Shown: in pieces, positions 25,254-36,849 of the stretch
Position numbering within the stretch: the stretch's first letter is position 1
Layout: each line of letters starts with the position of its first letter
From: Nymphaea colorata
Lineage: Eukaryota; Streptophyta; Magnoliopsida; Nymphaeales; Nymphaeaceae
Direction of reading: 5' to 3'
DNA: 64,000 nt
Assembly: GCF_008831285.2 (NCBI RefSeq)
Contig: NW_022204507.1
Location: 2,110,001 to 2,174,000, forward strand
Translations under genes and position numbers: made by a program
Notes under the pieces: generated by a model
The model's input: only the letters and a program-made list of their open reading frames with translations
Database searches by the model: none
Told to the model about the DNA's origin: nothing

Positions 25254-26042
25254 TCACTCCTTCGTGACCCTTGAGGCTGCATCATGGAAATGGCGAATCA
25301 GCTCTATCTTCAAAGGAGACGGTTTGGGTATAACTACTCTACCCTTGAAATGCAACAATCTACCACACATAGAGTAATTAGGAATAGATCCCTCGTTTTG
25401 ACTCACGGATGCCTTCAGCAGACGGGTGCTATCCTCAGCATCCTGTTCTTTCTCAATCATTTCCCACCAATTCGTACCCAATACTGACAGAGTCATCATC
25501 ATTTGCTCCCCTAAATGAGAGAGAGAGTCGGCGGCTATGTTTTCTGGACCTTTTTTATATTCTATGGTGAAATCATATCCTAACAACTTGGATAACTAGT
25601 GTTGTTGGATTGAAGTAGTAGCACGCTGGTTCACCATATACTTCAAACTATTGTAGTCGGTCCTAACCACAAACTTGCGCCTCAATAGGTATGGACGCCA
25701 CTTCTGTACTGCAAGAACCATAGCAAGTAACTCATTCTCATAAGTAAATAGAGGTCTTGCTTGATTTGTAAGGGCCTTTGACATATAGGCAATTAGATGC
25801 CCTTCTTAGCTCAAAACCGCCCCAACTCCAACATCGCTCGCATTAGTGTCTATAGTGAATTCCCGCTCAAAATTCGGTAGAGTCAATACTGGCACAGACA
25901 TAAGTGTCGCCTTAAGTCGAGTGACTGCCGTTTTCGACTTATCCAACCATACAAACATACCCTTCTTCAACATTTGAGTCAAAGGTGCTGCTCTTGACCC
26001 ATATTCGCTAATGAACCATCGGTAATACCTTCTAAGTCCCAA
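25254..26042 (-). pseudogene. RT connection and RNase H domain of gypsy pol, broken
   Basis: Three consecutive open pieces in the expected order are separated by stops. Piece 26,042-25,806 has GLRRYYRWFI, then PVLTLPNFEREFTIDTNAS, the typical gypsy RT-RNase H link. Piece 25,784-25,596 has YENELLAMVLAVQKWRPYL. Piece 25,586-25,254 has MLGYDFTIEYKKGPENIAAD, with the final Asp of RNase H. The order and motifs leave little doubt about the family. Confidence 0.85.
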
Positions 26043-26880
26043 AAAGCCCCTTAGACCCTTTGGATCTTTCGGTAAAGGCCACTACTCGATTGCAATCAAC
26101 TTCTGAGGCTCAGCTCTCACACCATTTTTAGACACCATGTGTCCCAAATACCCCACTGAAGTTTGACCAAACGTGAACTTGGACAACTTGGCATAAAGCT
26201 GGTTGTCTCTCATTATCTTCAACACAGTACCTAGTTGCTTAGCATGCTGCTCTAGTGTTGAGTATACACCAATATATCGTCGAAAAACACCAACACAAAG
26301 TTCTTCAAGTAACTCCTGAAGAGGTCATTTATGCACCTCTGAAACGTAGCTGGTGCATTGGTCAATCCAAAGGGCATCACGAGGAACTCATAGTGTCCAT
26401 CGTGTGTTCGGAATGCCGTCTTTGGGAAATCCTCTTCATGCAAGCGTATTTGATGGTAGCCTGCTCGCAAGTCCATCTTTGAAAAATAAGATGCTCCAGT
26501 CATTTCATCTAATAGCTCATTGATAACTAGAATAAGATGCTTGTCTTTGATTGTGACCTCATTGAGGGCACGATAGTCAACACAAAATCTTCATGTTTCA
26601 TCATTCTTCTTTACTAATAACATGGGCGATGAGAATGGACTATTACTAGGCTTAATCACACAACTATCGAGCATTTTTTCACTAGCTTCTCAATTTCTGC
26701 CTTCTGACTATAGGCATAGCGATATGGCCTCACATTCACTGCCTCGGCCCCCTTATGCAAGGTGATCCTGTGGTCATAGGACTATCTAGGGGGTAAGGCC
26801 TTAGCCTCGGGTATTTCCTCCACACTTGACGTCGTAGGTGCAACATCCTTCACCGTAGACACTAACTAATACGCGGGTTG
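26043..26880 (-). pseudogene. Reverse transcriptase domain of gypsy pol, broken
   Basis: The main open piece 26,503-26,252 holds [20 protein letters not shown] (the first catalytic Asp), then [16 protein letters not shown] and VFFDDILVY (the FxDD box, intact here). Upstream, [19 protein letters not shown] is readable after an in-frame stop near 26,590. Downstream pieces continue into the RNase H region. Confidence 0.88.
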
Positions 26881-27021
26881 ATGAACAATGAGTGCTCTCT
26901 GGGCTGGCTTTGGATCCACATTTGACTTGATAGCTTCTAAGGTAGTTTCTCCTCCACCCTCCTTAGGAAAGGTCATGGTCATATTGTCAAAGTCCCATGA
27001 GATCTTTCCCAAGGTTCTCAT

Positions 27022-27321
27022 CTACTGGATTCTCAAAACCACATCTACACCTCTAATGGGAAGGAGGTATAGATCTACCTTGAAGGGAATCTGATGCATC
27101 ACCAAGTCCACATCTTTACAAACTTCCTCGCACGTCAATCTTGATCCATTGCCAATTATAACATTGAAGGATGCTTGGGTGCTAGTATTGTCTCTCACTA
27201 TGTGTGCCAACCTTGAATTTATAAAATTATGGGTCGCCCCGGTGTCAAGGAGAACCACAACCTTATGATCGTTCCCATGACCCTCATTGCATTGACTCCA
27301 TTGTTCGTAAGAGCATGGCAC
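27022..27321 (-). pseudogene. Aspartic protease domain of gypsy pol
   Basis: VVVLLDTGATHNFINSRLA carries the catalytic DTGA of retroviral-type aspartic proteases. It is followed by a typical beta-rich stretch ending before a stop at 27,022. The start of the domain lies in a different frame (27,506-27,219), so a frameshift near 27,260-27,300 separates it from gag. Confidence 0.85.
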
Positions 27322-27384
27322 AATCTCTCATCCTCAACCGATGGTTCTTCTTCATGACTTGATGGTGCCTCATCTTCATCATCA

Positions 27385-28073
27385 CTAGAGCTGGAAATGT
27401 TTGCACCTATGACCTTTTTCCCATTTTTCTTCACAATTGTAACAAAGGCCTTTCTTGATTCTTTCCTCTCTTTTTTGGCGAGTGATATATTTGACGGGTA
27501 TGCCATTGTGGACTGCTGGTCTATCTTCCACCTTCTTGAAGGTTTGAGTTGTTTTCACAATCTGAGCCCTAGCCTTAGTATCATTGAATTTGAAAGACTT
27601 TTTCAAGGCATCAAGTCGACGGTTCTTTTCTTCAAGCTTATGAGCCATAGCAAAACAATTGCGTAACTCCGTAGGTGGTTGTGACAACATTTCATTTTTT
27701 ATCTCATCTTTGAGCCCTCCTATAAACGTGCCAATCAAAGCTTCTTCCGGCCAATTCCTCACCATACATGCTAAGTTCTCGAATTGGCTTTGATCCTCTT
27801 GTACCGTGGAGGTTTGACGTAGTGATGGGACTGAGAAGGATGTTTTCTCTTCTCTAAGAAGTTAAGCTTTTCTTCTTGTCTTAGGAGGTGACTACTCATT
27901 TGTTCCATGTTCTTATTTATGAGGGCGAGTTGGCTAAGGACCAAATCCATTTTAGGGTCCGATGTAAGCCCTTGCTCAACTACGTGAGTCTCTTCCACAA
28001 CGAGTCTACTCTCTTCTTCAACCTCATGGGTTTCAGCCTCAACGGCCATGCCTTTTTGTGGGGCCATATGCAA
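27385..28073 (-). pseudogene. Gag of the gypsy element, with most of the capsid missing
   Basis: The N-terminal piece (28,073-27,771) is Glu-rich with a short coiled-coil-like run. The C-terminal piece (27,765-27,385) begins with the last part of the retrotransposon gag domain (NWPEEALIGTFIGGLKDEI) and ends with a zinc knuckle of the CYNCEEKWEKGHRCK type. Only a few bases and a frame change separate them, whereas intact relatives have well over 100 residues of capsid here. I infer an internal deletion. Confidence 0.75.
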
Positions 28074-28315
28074 TCGACTTAACTATTGAAAATAAGCTGA
28101 TATTCACACAAAAAATACTGCTAAAATACTGAAGAAAACTTATGAGAATACTGAAGAAAACTGCTGAGAATCTGAAGTAAAAAGCTGCCAAAAACTGCTA
28201 GAAAATCAAGAGCTAAATCTACCAAAAGCCGCACCAAAACTGCTCCAAATCTGCTGCAACCTTCAAGATGTTTTTTGGCGACCTTCAAGATAAAAACCAG
28301 CAACCAAAATGTCCT

Positions 28316-28334
28316 CCAACCACTCTGATGCCAA
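28316..28334 (-). other. Primer binding site next to the 5' LTR
   Basis: On the minus strand, TTGGCATCAGAGTGG follows the LTR end directly. Plant initiator tRNA-Met sites read TGGTATCAGAGC, so this is close (one change in the first 11 bases). It supports both the LTR boundary and the minus orientation. Confidence 0.7.
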
Positions 28335-29173
28335 CTATTAGGGTCGGACCAACGACGACAGCAATATACACTTCCATGGCTGACCCTTCTCTAAGATCTA
28401 GGAGGCTGTTGACAAAGTATAGGTTTAAAAATTTAAATACAATGAATGGTTCCCCAGCCGAACAGTCACCTCGGCTTCAATTGTATGTTAAGATTAACAA
28501 GTAAGGCTTTTCAACCCGGCTCAACCTATTGGAAAACAACTAGGGGTGTGAAGAAGCTTATTACAACCATCGCGTACAAGAGATTTCACTCCTTACTCAT
28601 CAATCCATTCATACATTCCATAGTCGGCCAAACCACACCCTTGAACCTAGGGAGGCTTTTCAACCCGAAAACCATCTATTTAGCCCAAGGCCTTAAAGAG
28701 ATCCCAGCCGATTGAAGGTGTCCGAAGATGGCTCATAGCAAGAACACCCAACCCACGGTTCCATAGGGTGAACCAGATTTGCCTCCTGAGGCCTCGCTCG
28801 GGGACTCCTCGTGCTCACTAAGGGCCCGTTTGACGGGCCGGAAAAATACTATTCACCGAGAAAAGAATTTCAAAAATTCAAAAATTTTCCATCCTAACAA
28901 ACGCAGAAAAATATTTTCGACCGTTGAGGTTGATTCCAGAAATATTTTTCCAAAAAAATATTTCCACTTGAGAGATGGAAATATTTTTTCAGAAATTTTT
29001 TACGAACCGTTAGGGCACGGTCGTGCGTATTGCCTCTTCCCTCACTCGCCTCTCGCAGCCGCAGCCCTCTTCATCCTCACGCAACGCAACCTCTTCGTCC
29101 TCACGCGCCGTGAAGCCGCAGCCTTCTTCATGTTGCTGCGAACACATTTTGCCGCCTTTGGGAATGAAAAGGG

Positions 29174-29649
29174 ATGGGGTGCGAAGGAGATGAAGAAGCA
29201 GAGGGGGAGGTGGAAGGGGAGGGGACGACGTCGTTGTTCCCGCTTGCTTCTGTCTTCCCCATCTCCGCCGATCGATCGTCCTCGGGTGGTAGCAAGCCTC
29301 AATGGCTCTACAATCCGAGATTCTCTTTTGACGTCTCCAAGATACATGACTCCGTCGGTGCCGTCGCTTACGAGCCGGGGCTAGAAAGTGACGAGGAGAA
29401 GCGCGTCGAGGTTCGCGAGCGTCCTTCCTATGATATCTAGGAGTCTCTGTCCTTGTCTGATACCGAGTATAGGGAGAGGCAGAGGAGGAATAAGGGCAAG
29501 AAATGCAGAAGATCGCATGAAGAGGTTAAAGATGTGACAAGGAAATCCAAGGTTCAGGCGTGGGCGGGTTTGGGCACGAAGCAGGACAAGGATTATTACT
29601 TCGATGTCCGTGGCGACCGAGACAATCTCGCTGTCGGATGCCTTTATAG
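29174..29649 (+). pseudogene. NRDE2: Captured NRDE2-like first exon
   Basis: NRDE2 is a nuclear RNA-surveillance factor. From the ATG at 29,174 the frame reads an acidic start, then TSLFPLASVFPIS, then QWLYNPRFSFDVSKIHDSV, which resembles the plant NRDE2 pattern of SLFPL followed by QWL-N-F--D. After an in-frame TAG at 29,438-29,440 the same frame goes on with SDTEYRERQRRNKGKK and then KDYYFDVRGDRDNLAVGCLY, which resembles the well-conserved NRDE2 block before MDVARY. It ends at a good donor (AG|GTAAAA, 29,649/29,650). The retained donor suggests capture at DNA level. It is a fragment, and the stop makes it non-functional. Recognition is from memory of the family, not from a search. Confidence 0.65.
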
Positions 29650-30310
29650 GTAAAACTTTGAGTTCTCCTTTGTTTCCATTTGGAATCAATCTCTTCTGAA
29701 CGTATACTCTCTCCATTTGCTGCGTCCGATTTGGCAATGTCGACAGCACCTAAGCGCGGTTGTGGTTTTGTTATCTGTTGAATTACCGTGAGGGTCACAT
29801 AGTTCGTGCTTTTTAGATCCCTAAATTTTGCTTGTAATAGGCATGGATGTTGAACTGCTTGTGATCATTCAGGCTCAGCTATTTGCCACTCTTCATGGCT
29901 GTTCTTATCAATTTGTTTAGTAGAACTAAAATGATTTGGGGGCTTTTTTATATGCTTGTGCTTGTGAATTCTTAGATAAGTTGTCGAGAAAATTAATGTG
30001 GTTTGCTTCAATTGATGAGCTGTACCGTGCTGAATACTGGGAAATTGAGTTGTTAGTTTAAGACCACCAACTTTGAATGATTTGGTCTGGGAAGGTGTCG
30101 TTGATAAATTGCTCTGAATAAACTGATGAAATTCAAGATTCAGATGGCTTAGCGAAACCAAAGGCAACATTGAGGTGTTCTGATGAAAAAAACAGGCTTT
30201 CTTCAATCCGTAAAATATGATATATTTTCAGCAATTTTTTTTATCTGTAGGGTTGGATTAGGAAAAAAATGGAAAATCTGAAAAAAGAAAAAATACAACT
30301 AGAATGAACG

Positions 30311-30352
30311 TAGAGAGAGAGAGAGAGAGGGAGAGAGAGTGAGAGAGAGAGG
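30311..30352. repeat. GA microsatellite
   Basis: A run of GAGAGA with a few G and GT interruptions, inside the Harbinger-like element. Confidence 0.9.
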
Positions 30353-33300
30353 GTTATATGTCTAGGCTTAACTCTTCAGTGTCTTCAAGTGCGAAATCAA
30401 AGGAAACATGATTTAAGTGTAATATGTATGAAACACTTATGACTTATCACATATATCACTGATCTTTATAAAAAAATGCGAAAAGCTAGAAAATAAAGAA
30501 ATACAAAAAATGATCAAATCGTTATGTTTTGATAGGTTATCTATATATTTGGTAAATGAAATGTTAATGTAGGTCCTGATTTCTTGTGAGGTCTGAAACT
30601 TGGCCCTCTAGAAGTGGCAAGGTAACTGCAGTGATTGACCACCTTCTAGTTGCTGATCTTCTCTGCTATGATTGCAAACTAGTGTCAGCTACATTACAGT
30701 AGATTCTCAAGATAAGTGAAATGTGTTAAAGTTCAAGGGTTAGTTATCGTCCTTGAGGATGCTCCACACAAGGTTCCCATTATTCTTGTTAACCTCTAAA
30801 CACTAGAAAAATGTTTCCTTATTATCAAACTAAGAATTAATTTTCTAGAAATCTGGAAATATATTTCTATACCATCAAACTCAGAAATATAGAATTGGAA
30901 ATATATTTCTGACTCATCACACACACACCAAAATTGGAATCGTTAAGATTTTTCCCATTCCATTTTTCCATTTCCTATATTTCCAGAAATATATTTTTAG
31001 GCATTCAAACGGCCCCCTAAGGGAGAAAACCGGTAGTCTAAATCTGCCCCCTTAGTATTCGGCTCCTCTTCAATCTTGGGTAGCAAGCTCCTCCTTGAAT
31101 AGAACAAGTAAAAGCCAAAAGATCACTGTCCTATCAAGGTATAACCGCAAGAGAGAGAAGTGAATTTAATCACGCGATCACCGAATAACTCCAAAAGTAA
31201 GAATTGTGTCGATTGAGGGATGCTATAGCCGATATCGACCGGTGAGTGCGATTCCTTCCCTGCAGGCAACAACTCCACGCATGGTCGTGGTTGATGCATC
31301 GCTGTTCTTGGCTGGAATTCAAGTAGAAGAATAAAATCCAGCAAGTATCAAGACATAGAAATTGAATAAAGAGTCAACCACATAGGGGAAGCCGTCACCG
31401 TGGAGAACGTATGAACCCCGGTCTTTGTATCAAAATGGGGAAGTTGTCACTGGATACACCGGCGATCGTTGCAGCTTCCTGCAAGGTTATGCTCCTTCTC
31501 CTCCTAGTCACGACCCCAATTGAGCCCTTAGATCTTCTCCTCCTTGCTTGATCAATTGTTCAGGGCGATAGTTAAAGTCCAACCAATAAGAAAACGTGAA
31601 AGATGTGGGAGTGCACTTCACCGGATCAGATTTGAACCCCATGGAAGATACATCGAATGGAGGAGGCAAGTGTGAGAAGCGCTTACATGCACATGTTTTC
31701 CATAGTTCGGCGATCAGAGCTCATTCTGGTGAGGGATGTTAGTCAGAATTCGGCGGTAGGGCTCTTCTCCTCCTAGGTGGCCTTGATTGACTTCAAGTAC
31801 TCTAAGGTGGGTCGCCTCATTCCTCACGTGAGCTAGGGTTTGGAGTTGCTGATTTGGGTCGTGATCCTCTTTCCAAGTTGCGTGAGAGAATCCTCCTAGA
31901 TATACGGATTGATTGAAGACTTGCCAAGATTGAGGAGGTCACATGTTGCAAGACCCTTTCCCAGAATATCGCACGTTATCTCCTCCTTCCAAACTGGGAT
32001 AGACCGTGGGAGCTGCTCTTTACCACGTGCCATCTCCACAAAGAGCCACCTGAATCCTTCCTTAAATGCCCAAGGTCCAGATACATTGAACCTAGGGTGC
32101 GAGATGAGCACTTTCCAACTTCATAGGATTGGATGAGATCACACATTCCTTCCTTTTAGGGACGGGCGCTAGGAGGCGCACTCTCCTTGTCTATTTTGAA
32201 TTCTGTCTCAAAATGGCGCATAACTGATTTTGGCGCCCTTCCCCACCGATTGATACCTGTCCTCCATGAAAGTAGCTACAGATCTCCTTGCCAAAAATGC
32301 CGCAATTGGATTTGGAAAGAGCTGGGCTTGGCATGGAGAGGAGTTAGGAGGCGCCAACACTTCCCTATTTTGACACGCTAGGGTTTCTCTTTCACTAGCT
32401 GCGCTAGGGTTTGCCTCTCCTTATTGGACTGAAATGCTCTTGGTAAAAGATTAATAATGTGGGAAATAATAATTCCGAAGCAATGGTAGAATTGGAATTA
32501 GTTACCCAAATGCCAAACTGGCAACTACACCACGGATTTCAGCAAACTGGTTGATCAGTGTATGACACATCCTCGTATGATTTAGGAAATTTGATTATGA
32601 ATCCAACGGGGTATGACGCGTCCTCAGTCTTCCAGCGGATCTCTGGGAACAACCGCTGCAACAGGCGATTCTGTGGCGGCGGTTTCAGGGTAGCGGCAGT
32701 AGAATTCATCATTGTTTCTCTGTAGATTTGACTGCCTTCCCGAACTCTGATCGCCACCAAATTTTAGTATGTTGGAGAGGACATCGAGAGCTTTCCAACA
32801 TTATATGGCACATGATCTAACTCTTGACGGATCTCCGGCAATAATCCTCTAATCAGGACTGTTATTCATGGTTTTCGACAAGGTGTTGCGGCCGAGCTCC
32901 TTCACCCGAGACCTTCTTCTTCCTCCTTCTTCTTCCAAGATCCACACCTTTAGTGATTTGGCTTCAACCCACAGGCATGAAATCCTCTATCCAACCATGG
33001 AAAGTCCAAGGTTAGGCTAGAGTTAGACTGTTACTCTCGCAGCCGAATGCACCAACCTTCACCGAGAGCTCCCAACACTTGGATCATTGATCTACCTTGA
33101 TGCTGCTACACCAAACCCAAATTAGGCAAGAGAATCTCGGATGATTAGGCAGATCTAACATTGATCTCATAGAAGAGAATGTAACCAAGCATCTATGCTA
33201 AGTATTGGAAGAAGGGATACTTAGCTTTGGTGTGCACCCGCCAGTAATTGAACTTGAAGAAGAGGGACGGCCGCTCCTTCCATGAGTATTGCTTCATCCT

Positions 33301-34217
33301 TCAAATTCCCTATGAACTGATGCCTCTAAACCTCTTCTGTTCAAGGGGAATGCACGAAAGCTCACCCAAAATCTGGTTTAAGAAATGGTGCTAGATCTCC
33401 GTTCAATGACTTCTGGTCACCATCTTCGCGAGAATTCTATCAATAATCCTATGGCAATGGTAGGTATTGTTGTGTACTGCTTCCAAGGGAAGCCACACCC
33501 TAAGGACCAAAGGTACTCCACGAGAGGGAGAGAGAAAACTCAAATTTTATTAAGAATGAGAATAGTGCCTTGGTTTTTAGCTTATATACAAGAGCTAAAA
33601 TTGGGTCATACAAAGTCTCGAGATGAGAGGTAAACCAAACCGAATCAAGCAAAGCAAAACAATACAAATAAATAACGAATCTTTAGAATCAAAGTCAAAC
33701 TAAAGCAAAAGTCGAAGTTTAAATTTGTGGCCAAGTCCTCATGCGCCCAGGTTTAGCCTGAGCTCCTTGAACTGAATCTTCAAAATGGGCTAGAGCCCAT
33801 CTCACTTAGGTTGCCCTAGGCTGCTCCAAGCAACTCCTCTCCATGCCAAGCCCACCGCCTTCTTCATCTAGGCTTGGTGCACCCAGGTCTTCCTCCCATC
33901 TCATGCTCTTAATCTTCCTGAGGTTTGCAACGCGTCTTGTACTTCACTTCATCATGCCCGGCTCTTGAATGATAGCCTCCCTAAGAGAATCCACGTCTCT
34001 GCTCAGCAGTGCCTTAGTCATTCTTGGAGAATTAGCCTCCCTAGGCTCTTCAACACTCTCCATAGCCGCTTCCGCACGTGAATCCTTAGCCTCCCTAAGA
34101 TCTTCTCCACTTCCTGTAGTCGCACCCTCGCAAGAAAAGATAGCCTTACTTAGATCTAAGGCGCCTTTGGCAAAGGTCCCGGCTCGGGATGGCTGAGCTC
34201 TAAGTGGGCTCGTATCA

Positions 34218-35187
34218 CATCACAACCATTCTTTGTTTCTCACAGAGCATGTTGTTTCTAAAAACCTAACATTTAGTTCTTAAGAGGAATCTGATCCACC
34301 ACATAGGCCTGAGCATCGAACTGGTCTGGCCGACTCGATAAATTTTTTCTGATAAAGATCCGCTTTTGAATTAGATGGACTCACTACCCAGCCCATTTGT
34401 AAAAAGGGGTTGGGTAGAAGATGTCTGAGGCCCAGACCGTTTTTAAACCGTTAAATGGGTCGGGTAGGGTTGGGTCGTCATGTACCCAAAATGGGCTTCG
34501 GGGCTCGGTCACTCGAAAGCAAGGAGCGATGGTTGGGAGGTAGCAAGGGGTAGGGGTGACAGTGATGTCTGGCGGAGGCAAGGGCGATAGTGATGTCCGA
34601 AGGAATGAAGGTCACCGGCGTGGTGACGACAGGGAGGTAGAGGTTCTCAGGCGACGATAATGAAGAAGACTAGCAAAAGTGATAGTATCCGATAGGAACT
34701 CGAGAGTCAGGAATGATTGTGCACTGTAGGTGAAAGCAGTAGGCGAGGGAATCAGGGGAGGCACATGGCGACGACAACAAAGATGGTGATGATGAGCACC
34801 CCCTGGGGACGATGGCGACAGTGATGGTAGCAGCTTTAGTTTTTCAAAGTTAAGGTTGGGAGAATCATGAATTGGGAGGGACATGCAGCTCCGGCAGTTG
34901 GTAGGTTCGGTGATGGCCGTGACAGCAGTGAGTGGCGGGCTATAGAGGCATGGACTCATGGCGAGTGGCAATGACTTGCATGCAAGAATTGGTGGGTGAC
35001 AACGTCACAGTGAATTGTTTGGTGACGACACAATTCTTTCTTTTATAGTAATTACTCAAGACCGTACGACGTGCTGGGTTTGCAACCTAAGCCCAACCCA
35101 TTATTGTGTCTGGTTGAGCCAGGCCCGACACAATATAGCCTGCCATACTCGCAAAACTATTTGAGCTCGGCTCGTATTGGGTTGGGT
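34218..35187. other. GC-rich intergenic stretch without a supported gene
   Basis: From about 34,540 to 34,990 the plus strand is rich in GGTGACGACAG-type words. From 34,390 to 34,500 and 35,080 to 35,180 it has GGGTTGGG and GCCCAACCC words like those of the neighbouring foldback. It may be part of a larger degenerate element. The longest open frame (34,971-34,612, minus) is Pro/Ser-rich and matches nothing known to me. Confidence 0.4.
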
Positions 35188-35458
35188 ATAAGGGTGGGCA
35201 TCGGGCCGGGCCGGCCAGGCCCGATAGCCCGGGTCTCAGCTCGGGCCCATCCTGGCCCGTTTAAAAATAAAAAATAATTTTTAATTATAAAATAAAATTT
35301 TTAAATATAAAATATATTTGTTAATAACAAATATATATTATTAAAACAAAAATAATTTTAAAAAATTTATTTTTAATCCTAAACGGGCCGAATCGGGCCG
35401 GGCTGGCCTGACCCGGGCCCGACCGGGCTGGGCCGGGCCGGCCCGACGCCCAGGCCTA
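35188..35458. mobile_element. GC-rich foldback element with AT-rich loop
   Basis: The left arm starts GGGTGGGCATCGGGCCGGGC. The right arm ends GGCCGGCCCGACGCCCA, which mirrors it. The inner arm ends are GGCCCGTTTA and TAAACGGGCC. About 110 bp of nearly pure AT lies between the arms. Similar GGGC-rich foldbacks are common in plants and are often placed with hAT-derived MITEs. No clear 8-bp target duplication was found. Confidence 0.6.
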
Positions 35459-36849
35459 ATCGGGTACCCGGCGGGGTGGCCTGGCCAGATGCCCTGTCCT
35501 ACCTCCACATGCCTCCACTTAATTACAGTAATTTCATGGGTGTGGGTTTGGTCATCTCTAAGGAGGAATCCAAACTTTTCCTATTAAAGAATATTTTTGT
35601 CACTAATTGATTTTAGGCACCCAAACACAATTTTTTTGGGGCCCTATTAATATTTCACAAAATAGACCTTTTTCTACCCAAACCTGCCAAAGATCATTCT
35701 ATGGCCATTCTAATAACCGTCTTGCCTCCTTCCAGAGAGCGACTCCTTATGTTTTTTATTCCTTACAAGGCCTCTATGCTTGCTTTCTTTAGTCTGAATC
35801 GAGTTCCTTGCCTGGCGTAGCAGAGTTAAAAGGGACTTCAACAATGTTTTAGTTTGAATTGTCGAGGTGCGCATTGTTAACCCAACTTTTCCTGGTTGGC
35901 TTTGCAATTTGTTAACCCACCTTTCCATAAAAAATCAATCATTTAAGTTTATGAGGACTTTAAAAATATACATGATGTGATTTTAGAGTGAGGTACTTTT
36001 AAAAAATATTTTCAATATAAACCCATAAAAATTTGTTCATCAATAATAACCTTACCCTTTCACGACAGCGTGAGTCAGGTCCAATCCATGAAGAACAAGA
36101 TTAAGAACCATGTGTGCAATGAGAAAAAATGTTTGCTTAGTTTGTTAAGAATTAGAAATTAACATCTACATTGTTAGTATTGTAAAATAAAGGACTAGTT
36201 ACAGCCATGCTTGAGGTCTTCCAGATGATCCAATATGTTTCACACAAGCAAGTTGTCAAGACCTTTGCTTTTAAATTTACGTTGAGTGCCCTCCTCCTAC
36301 AGATTCACCTAAAGAGAAAACTACAACTGGGTACCAACATATATACAACTAAAGAAATATTGTTATTAAAAGGAAACAAACCTAAACTCCTAAAAAGAAC
36401 ACTAAACGATAACATGTAATGACACACAATTAATAAAACCCTATTATTAAACTCATTAGAGTAACATGACACACACCTAGAAGGAAATCCTACCGAAGGG
36501 CACGACACTACCTAGGTTGTTTCTAAATTATTCTAAGATAGTACCTGCTGTATGTTAGTAACTAATTAACTAAATTGTAGACTCTGTCAAAAAGGTTCAC
36601 TCATGTAAGGTCACCTGAGTTCCAATGAAACACTTTGCTGGGGGTTAGGTCCCTAACCTTTATTGCAAAAGAATGAGTTATATACAAGAATAAAATTTTG
36701 TCAAAAACAATCAAAATTAGCCAAACTACATGACATAGTAGCTCCAAATCCCTAAAAAAAGATCTATACACTTGCGAGGACTTGCTGTGACTGGGAATTA
36801 AACAAAGTTGTGATCTCCCATCCACGACTCATTCATTCATAACCAGCTG
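35459..36849. other. Intergenic stretch, nothing recognised
   Basis: AT-rich sequence without domain-bearing frames. The segment 36,600-36,849 may still belong to the 3' end of the LINE, whose tail could not be placed because no clear poly-A (poly-T on this strand) was found. Confidence 0.4.

Larger units (their letters stand above)
28822..31017 (+). mobile_element. PIF/Harbinger-like non-autonomous element carrying a host gene fragment
   Basis: The ends are GGGCCCGTTTGA (left) and TCAAACGGCCCCC (right), an inverted repeat. TAA flanks both sides (28,819-28,821 and 31,018-31,020). The other LTR shows the empty site at 21,040-21,042 with a single TAA. A 3-bp TWA duplication and GGGSC(C/T)GTTTG-type ends are characteristic of PIF/Harbinger. 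No transposase is present. The 2,196-bp interior holds a fragment resembling exon 1 of NRDE2 with a splice donor, and a GAGAGA tract at 30,311-30,352. Confidence 0.8.
20548..34217 (-). mobile_element. Ty3/gypsy LTR retrotransposon, degenerate, with a nested insertion
   Basis: The element reads right to left. The 5' LTR is 34,217-28,336, the internal part 28,335-24,189 and the 3' LTR 24,188-20,548. The LTRs begin TGATACGAGC on the minus strand; the 3' LTR ends in ...CCTAACA and the 5' LTR in ...CCTAATA. The flanks CATCG (left) and CATCA (right) are a 4-of-5 match for a target duplication. Domain order is gag, protease, RT, RNase H, integrase, which places it in Ty3/gypsy. Stops and frameshifts break every domain, so it is inactive. 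The 3.6-kb LTRs are long for the superfamily. No chromodomain was seen, so I do not assign a clade. Confidence 0.9.
28336..34217 (-). repeat. 5' LTR of the gypsy element, split by a 2.2-kb insertion
   Basis: It corresponds to 20,548-24,188. After removal of 28,822-31,017 and one TAA, about 3.68 kb remains, close to the 3,641 bp of the other LTR. The terminal TG at the left has become TA. Confidence 0.88.

Noticed and set aside
28779-29384. 201-aa open frame over the left end of the Harbinger-like element
   Set aside because: It crosses the insertion boundary from LTR into the element and is rich in Arg/Ala/Ser. The NRDE2-like frame overlaps it in a different phase, so it is a chance frame.
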